Shown here in pieces: positions 1 to 7,382 of a stretch of 64,000 bases of DNA. Both the position numbers and the translations under genes were made by a program. Source of the stretch: G11 sp947167445 (lineage in GTDB: Bacteria > Bacillota > Clostridia > Lachnospirales > Lachnospiraceae); assembly GCA_947167445.1 (NCBI GenBank), contig CAMVID010000012.1:24063-88062 (forward strand), read 5' to 3'. How positions within the stretch are numbered: the first letter of the stretch is position 1; every line of letters starts with the position of its first letter. The notes under the pieces are model-generated. The model ran no database searches. It saw nothing but the letters and a program-made list of their open reading frames with translations, and had not been told where the DNA came from.

Positions 1-673
1 CTTCACATTCCTCACAGACTACTCCCGAGGAATCAGTAAAAAGAGTGGGGGCTGTTTGAAAAGGTTTCACCGCATTTACTGAGAGAATCGGCGTCACATT
101 TTCAACTGCCCTGGTAATCAGGTGGCTCCGTATCATCTGATATCTGTCCTTGTCCTCGCTATCGGAAACGTCATAAAGAATGACGATATTTAAATCCGTT
201 TCGTCCCTATACAGTTCTCTGAAGTATTCCGGGAATCGAACTTCATAGCAGATTCTTACTCCTACTTTCATATCTCCGATGGTAAAAACACCATCTTCCA
301 CGCCTGCAGCAAAGTTCTCTTCATCCCACCCATAAAGAGCTCTTTTTCCATACCAACGCATTGGATTCTCAGGAGTCAGGAAATACGCCCTGTTATAATA
401 ATTTGGCGCAACATATAAAACCGTGCCAACAATGATAGAAAGGCCGAATTCATCGCTCAAAGCCTGCAGTTCTTTCAATGCTCCTTCAACCTTTACGGAA
501 TCAATATCCGAAGCACTGGGAATGTCACGGGGCGGATATCCCGATAAAGCACATTCAGGGAAAACAAGAAGATCGACTTTTTTCTCCTTGGCTGTCTTTA
601 TAGCTTTTTTAATTATTTCTAAGTTACTATCGATATCACCTGATACCTCAAACTGATAAGCAGCTACCCTCAT
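1..673 (-). CDS. carbon-nitrogen hydrolase (nitrilase superfamily), 3' end outside window
   Basis: This is the first 224 residues of a nitrilase-superfamily enzyme, a family that hydrolyses non-peptide C-N bonds of amides or nitriles through a Cys-Glu-Lys triad. All three landmarks are visible: Glu in FPECALSGYP at about residue 40, Lys in WYGKRALYGW near residue 110, and Cys in ICYEVRFPE near residue 141. The ATG directly follows the stop codon of the upstream kinase-GNAT gene, so the two are probably translationally coupled and share the attenuated leader further upstream. The substrate cannot be read from the sequence. The reading frame continues past the window edge, so the C-terminus is missing. 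Confidence 0.9.
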   Translation of the reverse strand, partial: MRVAAYQFEVSGDIDSNLEIIKKAIKTAKEKKVDLLVFPECALSGYPPRDIPSASDIDSVKVEGALKELQALSDEFGLSIIVGTVLYVAPNYYNRAYFLTPENPMRWYGKRALYGWDEENFAAGVEDGVFTIGDMKVGVRICYEVRFPEYFRELYRDETDLNIVILYDVSDSEDKDRYQMIRSHLITRAVENVTPILSVNAVKPFQTAPTLFTDSSGVVCEECE

Positions 674-1729
674 TTATTCTACTCGATATTCAAAATCAAT
701 TAAAGTCATCTTTTCATTAACAGGATGTTCTTCTCCGACCTGGATGAATCCGCATTTCTTGTACAGATGTACATTCCCGGCTTCCTGTTTTATGGTGTCC
801 AGTTTCCAACACTTTACTTCAGGGTACATCTCAAAGGCTTTCATAATAGCCATATATCCAATTCCCTGATTCTGGTATTCAGGAAGAATAAACAAAGGGC
901 TTATGAAAGATACCTTCTTTTCTTCCGGGTCATTATGGCCAAGATTTATTGCTCCGACTCTGGCGCCATCCTTTACGATGAAGAAATACTTTCTATTAGG
1001 TCTTTCAGCTCGGAGCTTTATTCGCTCCAAAGTTTCAATTGCGGGTGAGCCTTCATCATGGTACTTGTCATAAAGTGGCATAAAGCTCTTTATCTGCATT
1101 TGGTGTAACTGAGGTAACTCATCCTCTCTGACCTCTTCGAGTTTAATTCTGCTCATAAGTTCAGATTTACTCTTATCTGCAAGATTAAACCTCTCCTTAA
1201 TCATTCTTGCCACCTCCTGAGGTTCCAAATTGGTATTGTCAATCTTTATGTAATTCTTGAAAGGGATTTCTCCCTCCTTGCTCACTAGACGATACTTGGT
1301 TTCCTCCCTAATCATACGCTCGGTTGACAGAACCACATCTCTCTTTGAAGCCTTATTCTTTAAACGGTTTTCAGTCTTGTTTCTCACTATACGTACAGCC
1401 TGATCTGCAACAAGTTCCACGTAATAAACTGTTCCTCCCGTGGCCTCAAACTTGTCTGCTACGCCTTTCACGTAGTCCCAATCTGACTGCATATCAAATG
1501 CCCACATGTATGTGAATATCATGCCTGCATATTCTGTCTTCATAAACTCGTCAAAGATGTCTTCACGAAGTCTGTTTATTACCGGCGGATTAAACCTGCC
1601 AAATATTTCGATGACAGGCTCAATCATCATGTGATTGTGAAACAACCTGTAATCAGTAATCTTCATAAGTTCCTGTCCGACTGTCATTTTCCCGACAGCC
1701 CCACTGCCGATAAGTAAAACCAAATTCAT
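674..1729 (-). CDS. P-loop kinase-like / GNAT acetyltransferase fusion protein
   Basis: This 351-residue protein has two parts. Residues about 1-185 form a small-molecule-kinase-like P-loop domain with the Walker A motif GSGAVGKMT at residues 6-14. Residues about 200-351 form a GNAT acetyltransferase domain, with the acetyl-CoA loop visible in PEYQNQGIGYMAI and a late LYKKCGF segment. The ATG is chosen because GGAGG lies 8 nt upstream; a longer in-frame TTG start would overlap that ribosome-binding site. The gene sits just after an intrinsic terminator that ends a leader carrying a short peptide ORF, so expression is probably set by attenuation. The targets of both domains are unknown. A role in modifying a translation inhibitor is possible but is inferred only from the leader layout. 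Confidence 0.85.
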   Translation of the reverse strand: MNLVLLIGSGAVGKMTVGQELMKITDYRLFHNHMMIEPVIEIFGRFNPPVINRLREDIFDEFMKTEYAGMIFTYMWAFDMQSDWDYVKGVADKFEATGGTVYYVELVADQAVRIVRNKTENRLKNKASKRDVVLSTERMIREETKYRLVSKEGEIPFKNYIKIDNTNLEPQEVARMIKERFNLADKSKSELMSRIKLEEVREDELPQLHQMQIKSFMPLYDKYHDEGSPAIETLERIKLRAERPNRKYFFIVKDGARVGAINLGHNDPEEKKVSFISPLFILPEYQNQGIGYMAIMKAFEMYPEVKCWKLDTIKQEAGNVHLYKKCGFIQVGEEHPVNEKMTLIDFEYRVE

Positions 1730-1750
1730 CTCTCTTACCTCCAAGTATAC

Positions 1751-1787
1751 AAAAAAGCCTTATCAAACACATCGCTTGATAAGGCCT
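1751..1787 (-). terminator. attenuator terminator upstream of the kinase-GNAT gene
   Basis: On the minus strand a perfect 10-bp stem, GCCTTATCAA with TTGATAAGGC, is followed at once by six T residues. It lies only about 20 nt before the start codon of the kinase-GNAT gene and downstream of a strong promoter and a leader ORF. It therefore acts within that gene's own leader rather than ending an upstream gene. Its 5' arm can alternatively pair with a segment of the leader ORF. Confidence 0.85.
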
Positions 1788-1827
1788 TTAAATACTATTT
1801 ATGTCCCTTCTAGTCCGAAGTTTCCGG

Positions 1828-1926
1828 CTAACATGACCTCATCAAGTATGCAAAATAAGACCCCTGAATGTAATAATACACGGGCTTATAAATAAGCATA
1901 TTTATTTTGAGATTACGCTCATTCAT
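1828..1926 (-). CDS. 32-residue leader peptide of an attenuated operon
   Basis: A 33-codon ORF (including stop) begins with an ATG that has GGGAAGG 8 nt upstream and ends 41 nt before the attenuator hairpin. The peptide is basic and tyrosine-rich, with a YKPVYYYIQGSYFAYLMRS segment. Codons 27-31 contain the minus-strand sequence CTTGATGAGGTC, which can form 12 consecutive pairs, two of them G-U, with the 5' arm of the downstream terminator. A ribosome that finishes the ORF would cover this segment and let the terminator form, while one stalled earlier would free it as an antiterminator. This mechanism is inference. The ORF, ribosome-binding site and complementarity are visible. Confidence 0.7.
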   Translation of the reverse strand: MNERNLKINMLIYKPVYYYIQGSYFAYLMRSC

Positions 1927-1964
1927 GCCATTGTCCTTCCCTAAACATTGAAAAGTTATGTTTG

Positions 1965-1993
1965 AGTATAAATGGAACAAGAACTCTTGTCAA
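1965..1993 (-). promoter_or_regulatory. sigma-70-type promoter of the attenuated leader
   Basis: On the minus strand a consensus -35 box TTGACA and a -10 box TATACT are separated by exactly 17 nt. The predicted start lies about 30 nt before the leader-peptide ATG, giving a leader of about 230 nt before the kinase-GNAT gene. Confidence 0.85.
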
Positions 1994-2015
1994 CCAAAAA
2001 CGCATAAATGCGGTT

Positions 2016-2205
2016 ACTGTGACTAAGGGTCTGAAATCCTTGCATAAGGTCACAGAAAAAAGAAAGAGACTGTGACTAAACCACTTCATGTACCATGTCT
2101 TAGATACTTATTTTCTTATTTTTCGAGGAGAATATGGTCTTATGTGATAAAAAAGCGCCAAAAAGCGTGACCTAACCTGGTATGAACACAGTCCTTAGTC
2201 ACAGA
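2016..2205. repeat. cluster of four CTGTGAC-type inverted motifs
   Basis: CTGTGACTAAGG at 2017-2028 is repeated as an exact inverted copy at 2193-2204. Between them lie GGTCACAG at 2048-2055 and CTGTGACT at 2070-2077. The cluster begins about 25 bp upstream of the leader promoter's -35 box, in DNA with no credible gene. It could be an operator array or the ends of a small decayed element, and the sequence does not decide between these. Confidence 0.5.
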
Positions 2206-2266
2206 TACCCAAATTTTGATCATATTTCAAACGCCTTTTTTATTCTATGGCGCCAAAAGCGCAGAA

Positions 2267-2398
2267 TAATTCATTCCTGCTTGTTTATATGGTATCTGCC
2301 ATGTAAAGGCTGTCAACCCTGCGAAGCACCGCTTTGCGGCTTTGGGGTTGACTGCCTTCTCATGGCAGATAAAATCGTCATCAAGCAGGAACGAATTA
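2267..2398. repeat. 132-nt long imperfect hairpin
   Basis: Nested complementary arms span the whole segment. TAATTCATTCCTGCTTG at 2267-2283 pairs with 2382-2398 with one mismatch position. ATCTGCCATG at 2294-2303 pairs perfectly with 2361-2370. AAGGC-GTCAACCC at about 2306-2319 pairs with 2345-2358. An apical GCGAAGC/GCTTTGC stem closes it. It lies 23 bp beyond the BMP-family gene. It has no T-tract, so it is not an ordinary terminator. It may be a palindromic repeat element or a structured 3' UTR. Confidence 0.75.
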
Positions 2399-2420
2399 AT
2401 GAGTTTATAATCACTTTTCA

Positions 2421-3614
2421 TTATTGAACAATTGTAATAATATCCGACAGAATATAGTGGAATGTAGGATATGACGTTTTTTCATTCTCGATATAGCCTG
2501 TGTTAAGGTTGCAGGTGTCTGAAGGATTGTTGGGGTCAGTGCCCGTGTAATCACCCTTAAATACGAAGTCTCCGTTTCCCTTCTTAAAATGCTCAATTGC
2601 GCTGTTCATGGCTTCCTCGGTTCCCGGGGCGGCAACCTGTAGATTCAGGTCAACCATCTCAACCCAGCCCTTTTCGAAGCCGGCAGAAACATCTGTGCCG
2701 TGGATACGGCCGCTAACTACCTTCTCAATCTTTCGATTTGCCATGAGAGCTGTGGCGGCGCCAAGCACATAGGGTTCCCAGCAAACTCTGGAAGTCACAA
2801 GGGATGCCCCCGGAGCCACCTCAGACATACTCTGGTTATAGCCCACGAAGTAAACGGGCTTTGTTTCAATGGCCTCCTCACAGGCAATGGCAGGACCTAT
2901 TGTGTCGGTGTGCTGCGAAATAATAACACAGCCCGCATCTATAAGCTTCTGAGCGGAACTCTTCTCCTGGGCGTAACTGCTCCAGGTGTTCGTATAGCAA
3001 ACCTGCATTGTGGCAGTGGGAACAATCGACCTTACCCCAAGCAAAAATGCCGTATATCCCGAGATAACTTCAGAGGTGGGAAAGGCTGCAACATAACCCA
3101 CCAAAGCCTGATCTTCCGTGATAAGTCCCTCTTTGATCATCTCATCTATCTTCATGCCGGCAACAATGCCGCTTACATATCTTCCCTGATAGGCCTCGCC
3201 CTTGAATGTATGGTAATTATCGGGAACATTCTGATTACTCATGTCCATATATGAGGTCTGGCAGAATTCCACATCCGGATATTCCGCCGCAAGCTTTACC
3301 ACAAGTTCGCTGTAACCGTTGAAGAATATAACGTCGCAGCCCTTGTCCACGAAATCCCTTAAGGGTTCTTCCATCTCGTCATCAAGTACATTACTTGCGG
3401 TAAAAATCTCAACCTTTTCTCCGTATTTCTTCTCAAGGGCATCCTTGGCCAGGGAGAAATTGTAGGTGTACGGAGTACTCTCATCGTTATCATAAATAAA
3501 ACCCACCGTCAGGCTGTCTCGCCCACCTGTAAGATTGAGAAGCCTGAAACAAAGAATAAGCAGGCCGAGTATCACGACACTTGTAAGTGCTGTAACTAAA
3601 TAAACACGTTTCAT
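2421..3614 (-). CDS. BMP-family (PnrA-like) extracytoplasmic binding protein
   Basis: This 397-residue protein carries one N-terminal membrane anchor (about residues 5-25) and no lipobox cysteine in the usual place. It resembles the basic membrane protein/PnrA family, whose known members bind purine nucleosides for ABC importers: SLTVGFIYDNDESTP at the start of the mature domain, then EAYQGRYVSGIVAG and GYVAAFPTSEVISGY. No BMP-type permease or ATPase genes are nearby. Instead its ATG overlaps the stop codon of the large HD-GYP receptor gene by 4 nt (ATGA). Tight coupling with a signalling protein suggests it acts as a ligand-sensing partner, which is inference. The ligand is unknown. Confidence 0.85.
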   Translation of the reverse strand: MKRVYLVTALTSVVILGLLILCFRLLNLTGGRDSLTVGFIYDNDESTPYTYNFSLAKDALEKKYGEKVEIFTASNVLDDEMEEPLRDFVDKGCDVIFFNGYSELVVKLAAEYPDVEFCQTSYMDMSNQNVPDNYHTFKGEAYQGRYVSGIVAGMKIDEMIKEGLITEDQALVGYVAAFPTSEVISGYTAFLLGVRSIVPTATMQVCYTNTWSSYAQEKSSAQKLIDAGCVIISQHTDTIGPAIACEEAIETKPVYFVGYNQSMSEVAPGASLVTSRVCWEPYVLGAATALMANRKIEKVVSGRIHGTDVSAGFEKGWVEMVDLNLQVAAPGTEEAMNSAIEHFKKGNGDFVFKGDYTGTDPNNPSDTCNLNTGYIENEKTSYPTFHYILSDIITIVQ

Positions 3615-6600
3615 ACGTCGGCTCCTTTCTCCCCTGAAGAATCTTCCTTGCCTTGTTTCATCTGCGCTTCCTGAATCTTCTTATCCTCTTCTACACGGCG
3701 GGCCAGCTCCTTATCATGGTCCGCTCCCATGCCGTGTATCTCCTGACTCTTTTGTGCATAGATTTTTTCAAGGTCGATTACGCCCTTATCAACCAGGCGA
3801 AGGAAAGCATCCACCGCATCGGGATCAAACTGGGTGCCTCGTCCTCGCTTTATTTCATTAATGACATAGTCATTATCCATGTGATTACGGTATACACGGT
3901 TGGAGGTCATGGCATCAAAGGCATCTGCCACACTGATTATCCTGCCATAAAGAGGAATCTCTTCGCCCTTAAGGCCGTCGGGATAACCCTTGCCGTCATA
4001 CCTCTCATGGTGGTATCTGGTTCCGTCCCAGACATGCTCTACCAATGTGAAGTCCTTAAGAATCTCGGCGCCACTGATAACATGGGATTTCATCTTTGCA
4101 TATTCGGCATCGTCAAGTCTTCCCACCTTGTTAAGGACTCCGTCAGGAATTGCTATCTTGCCGATATCGTGCATCTGGGCCGCCTTTTTAAGGTTTGCGA
4201 GTTCCTTATCTTTCCTCCATCCCTTAAAGCAGTCCATTTCCCTTGCTATAAGCTCGGAATACTCTGCCACACGGCTTGAATGCTGGCTGGTACGCACATC
4301 CTTGGCATCCACCGCGTTTGCGATAGCCATTACGGTTTCGTTGGCCATATTGATCTTTATCTGCTGGCGGTTAATCTGTCTTTGGACTATCATCCAGGTA
4401 AACCAGATCAAAAACAGGGATAAGAGAAGCAGCATGTAAATGATAAATCCGGGTTGTTCGTAGATTTCTCCCTCTTTTACCAGATCAAACTTTCTCTCCT
4501 CAAGCACCTTGTCCCCGGCGCTGTCAAAGATAGCCAGATGGAATTTATACTTGCCCGCAGGCAGATTGACATAAATGATATTGTTAAGTGAGTTCTGGTG
4601 AACAATGGTCCACTGTGTATCGTAGCCCTCAAGGAAATAGCCTACATAAGGTTCCTGAATGGTGTAGTTTAAGATCTCCGGCGCAAGCTCCACACGGTTC
4701 ACGCCCTGACCCACTGTTATGGTTTCGGTTTTCAGGGGCGGCTGCGCTACTCCGTCAAGTTTTACGGACGCCAGCTGCATACGGTATGAACGAACATCGC
4801 TGTTGTATTTTTCAACATCAATAATATAAGCGCCGGTATCGCAAGGAAGGAACAACTCTCCGTTTCCGTTGTAATAGTTCCAGGAATTGGCTGTAAGAGA
4901 TGTTCCAAGACCCCTCTTGGCGTCCAAAAGTTCCCAGGCAATCTCGCCGCCTGTCACCAAATCATCACGTGCCACCACGTAAATGCCGGCGCTGGACATA
5001 ACAAAAAGAGTATCCTCGTCCTTGACCCAGATATCATAGTTGTTAAAATACGGGAATTTGTCCAAAACGCTTACGCTGCCATCCGGCTCCAGGAAACATA
5101 AGCTGTTGCTGGTTACTATAAATACACCGTCGGATTTGGGATCTTTGATGGTTCTTAAAATAACCCCGCTGCTAAGACCGTCCTCACGGGTGATCATATC
5201 CGCTATCTCACCATTCTTCAAAACGGCAATGCCGTCACCGTCAGTACCCGCGAGAATAGTGCCGTCACTTTGCTCCGTCAGGGTAAGGATCATGGAGTTC
5301 ACCAGGCCATCCTCGTTTCGAATGGTGCGCTCCACCTTGTGATTTTTGATATAACTGATTCCGGAATCTCCGGCGGCAAGTATTGTTCCGTCCGAAAGAC
5401 CTGTTACAATTCTGGCACGGTTTCCGAAGCTTCCGTTATCAGCGTTATAATTCCATACCTCTCCGTTTTCGGCAAATTCCATAAGTCCGTTGCCATAGGT
5501 GCAGACCCAAAGATGATCGTCAGCATCCACATACATGCACCTGATACGCTTCCCATCCAGCTCTTCGGTAAAGGAGTTTTCAATCTCCCTTCGGCAGGCT
5601 TTGTCCACAACGTCAAGGCCCTTATCCGTACCGATATAATAGCTGTTCTTCCAGGAAACTATCGTATTAACGACCTGACGTTCCATGCCTATGGAGCCAT
5701 AAACATCCTTGAAAGGAGATTTCGACAATCGAAGAAGTCCAAGCCTTGAAGACGTGAACCACAGATTTCCCTGGTAGTCACAGAGCATGTTATCAATTGA
5801 ATTGTTGAATTCATTGGTGTTAATCCGGTGATAACCGCCCTCATCCAAATATGATATTCCACTGTCGGAGGTTATAAACAGTGTTCCGTCGTCCAGATAA
5901 TTAAGGCTGTTTATATTATTGGCTTCCTGACAGGTCATTACCCTGACCTGATTGAAATCCTCACCCGAAATATCGTAGCAATAAATCTCATTGGTGGAGG
6001 TTCCCACCATAAGGGTTCCGTCCGGAGCAAAAGCACAGCAGTTAAACATCTCAGAACCGTCGGGCAGTTGTAATTTACTGAGGATATCTCCACCCTTCAT
6101 GAGGAATAGACGCCCGTCGTTTGTAACTGCTGCCACATGGCCATTTTCGTCGGCGGTAATGCTTTCCGTATAATTGACCTCAGGCAGGGTATTCACTGCT
6201 TTAAGTCCGTTATTCATGACGATAATCTGCATGCTTGAGGTGGTTCCTACATAGTAAAAACCGTCAGTTCCTCTGATAATGCTTCGAACTGAGTTTGAGG
6301 GAAGTCCACTTGAGGAATCAAGAACATTTACAATCTCCTCGCGGATTGTTATGGAAAGGCCGTTGTCATTTGTGCCTATCCACATACGTCCCTCTTCGTC
6401 CACATATAAGCAGTTGACGTTTTTGACAGATTCATAATCATCTATCCAGCGAAACTCTTTGCCGTTGTATCTGTAGAGACCGGCATAGGTTCCTATCCAC
6501 AAAACGCCGTCGTTGGTCTGTGCTATATCGTTGGCCTCGCCGCAGGGAAGGCCGTTATTGCTGCTGTATACGTTCTGGACATAATCATTGTAATCGTTGG

Positions 6601-7264
6601 ATTCTGAAAGACCTGCTGCCTGAGATTTAATAGGCGCAGAAAGGACAAGCAGGGACGCCAGCGCCAGGATGATTGCCGATGACGCTGTATTGCCCTGCAT
6701 AAAAGTTTTATTTCTTGCACGTTTCTTGGAAATTTGACGAATTAGAATTACCACATAAACTGTGGCAATAGTGAGTACCTTGTCTGCGAACTCGATGGCC
6801 AGCTGCCCCAAAATTGCGCTGATGGCCACAGGCCACCCCTTATCAAGCAGATAGTCTATAAGTCCGTCTCCCCACTTATTTCCCGTGTAGCCCTTAGAAA
6901 AGATAAAGTTTATGGGCACTGACACAACCAGTGCCGTAAGAACAGCCAAAGAAGCGGCTTTCATGAAACCGTAGAACTGGTCGAACCACTGTCGTTTTGC
7001 TGCCATACCCACTATAATTCCAAGAGCGATACTGGTAATGGAATATGCAGCCGAAAGGCTGTTGACCATGCTATAGGCAAGGTTCCCGACAAGACCTACT
7101 ATTGCTCCGCACACCGGACCTGCTACATAGGCGCACAAAGCCGTTCCGAATGAATCGGCCCAAATAGGGAGCTCAAGCCGAACCGACAGAAGTTTTCCGC
7201 CTACATTCATTAATATGCACATTGCAATAAAAAGAATTATCTTCCGGGTTCTCCAGGTTTTCAT
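3611..7264 (-). CDS. ECF-S-like membrane domain / beta-propeller / HD-GYP signalling protein
   Basis: The domains of this 1217-residue receptor can be followed in order. Residues about 1-185 are a multi-helix membrane region resembling an ECF transporter S component (LPIWADSFGTALCAYVAGP). A further hydrophobic helix lies near 200-217. From about 230 to 815 are two-component-regulator propeller repeats such as DGVLWIGTYAGLYRYNG and GNLWFTSSRLGLLRL. A Y_Y_Y-type domain lies about 850-930 (PAGKYKFHLAIFDSAG), a transmembrane helix about 940-962, and an HD-GYP phosphodiesterase domain about 980-1165. The HD pair in MHDIGKI lies near residue 1031 and HHERYDGKGYP near 1085-1095. HD-GYP domains hydrolyse c-di-GMP or related dinucleotides. 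GGGAGG lies 8 nt before the ATG. The acidic/basic tail after residue 1170 looks disordered. Confidence 0.9.
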   Translation of the reverse strand: MKTWRTRKIILFIAMCILMNVGGKLLSVRLELPIWADSFGTALCAYVAGPVCGAIVGLVGNLAYSMVNSLSAAYSITSIALGIIVGMAAKRQWFDQFYGFMKAASLAVLTALVVSVPINFIFSKGYTGNKWGDGLIDYLLDKGWPVAISAILGQLAIEFADKVLTIATVYVVILIRQISKKRARNKTFMQGNTASSAIILALASLLVLSAPIKSQAAGLSESNDYNDYVQNVYSSNNGLPCGEANDIAQTNDGVLWIGTYAGLYRYNGKEFRWIDDYESVKNVNCLYVDEEGRMWIGTNDNGLSITIREEIVNVLDSSSGLPSNSVRSIIRGTDGFYYVGTTSSMQIIVMNNGLKAVNTLPEVNYTESITADENGHVAAVTNDGRLFLMKGGDILSKLQLPDGSEMFNCCAFAPDGTLMVGTSTNEIYCYDISGEDFNQVRVMTCQEANNINSLNYLDDGTLFITSDSGISYLDEGGYHRINTNEFNNSIDNMLCDYQGNLWFTSSRLGLLRLSKSPFKDVYGSIGMERQVVNTIVSWKNSYYIGTDKGLDVVDKACRREIENSFTEELDGKRIRCMYVDADDHLWVCTYGNGLMEFAENGEVWNYNADNGSFGNRARIVTGLSDGTILAAGDSGISYIKNHKVERTIRNEDGLVNSMILTLTEQSDGTILAGTDGDGIAVLKNGEIADMITREDGLSSGVILRTIKDPKSDGVFIVTSNSLCFLEPDGSVSVLDKFPYFNNYDIWVKDEDTLFVMSSAGIYVVARDDLVTGGEIAWELLDAKRGLGTSLTANSWNYYNGNGELFLPCDTGAYIIDVEKYNSDVRSYRMQLASVKLDGVAQPPLKTETITVGQGVNRVELAPEILNYTIQEPYVGYFLEGYDTQWTIVHQNSLNNIIYVNLPAGKYKFHLAIFDSAGDKVLEERKFDLVKEGEIYEQPGFIIYMLLLLSLFLIWFTWMIVQRQINRQQIKINMANETVMAIANAVDAKDVRTSQHSSRVAEYSELIAREMDCFKGWRKDKELANLKKAAQMHDIGKIAIPDGVLNKVGRLDDAEYAKMKSHVISGAEILKDFTLVEHVWDGTRYHHERYDGKGYPDGLKGEEIPLYGRIISVADAFDAMTSNRVYRNHMDNDYVINEIKRGRGTQFDPDAVDAFLRLVDKGVIDLEKIYAQKSQEIHGMGADHDKELARRVEEDKKIQEAQMKQGKEDSSGEKGADV

Positions 7265-7382
7265 CGCATATACCTCCCGTATATGTTATGTCCTTCTTTT
7301 TACTGTATCAATGTACCCTTATAACGCCCCTACGTTGTTATTATATCCCCTGGAATTCCCGTATTCAATATACTCTTATGCC

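Noticed and set aside
1751..1993. Metabolite riboswitch in front of the kinase-GNAT gene
   Set aside because: No sequence cores of the riboswitch classes I know were seen. The short ORF with ribosome-binding site and its pairing with the terminator explain the leader better.
2182..2427. 81-codon plus-strand ORF
   Set aside because: It spans the 132-nt hairpin, and its composition comes from the inverted repeat rather than a protein family.
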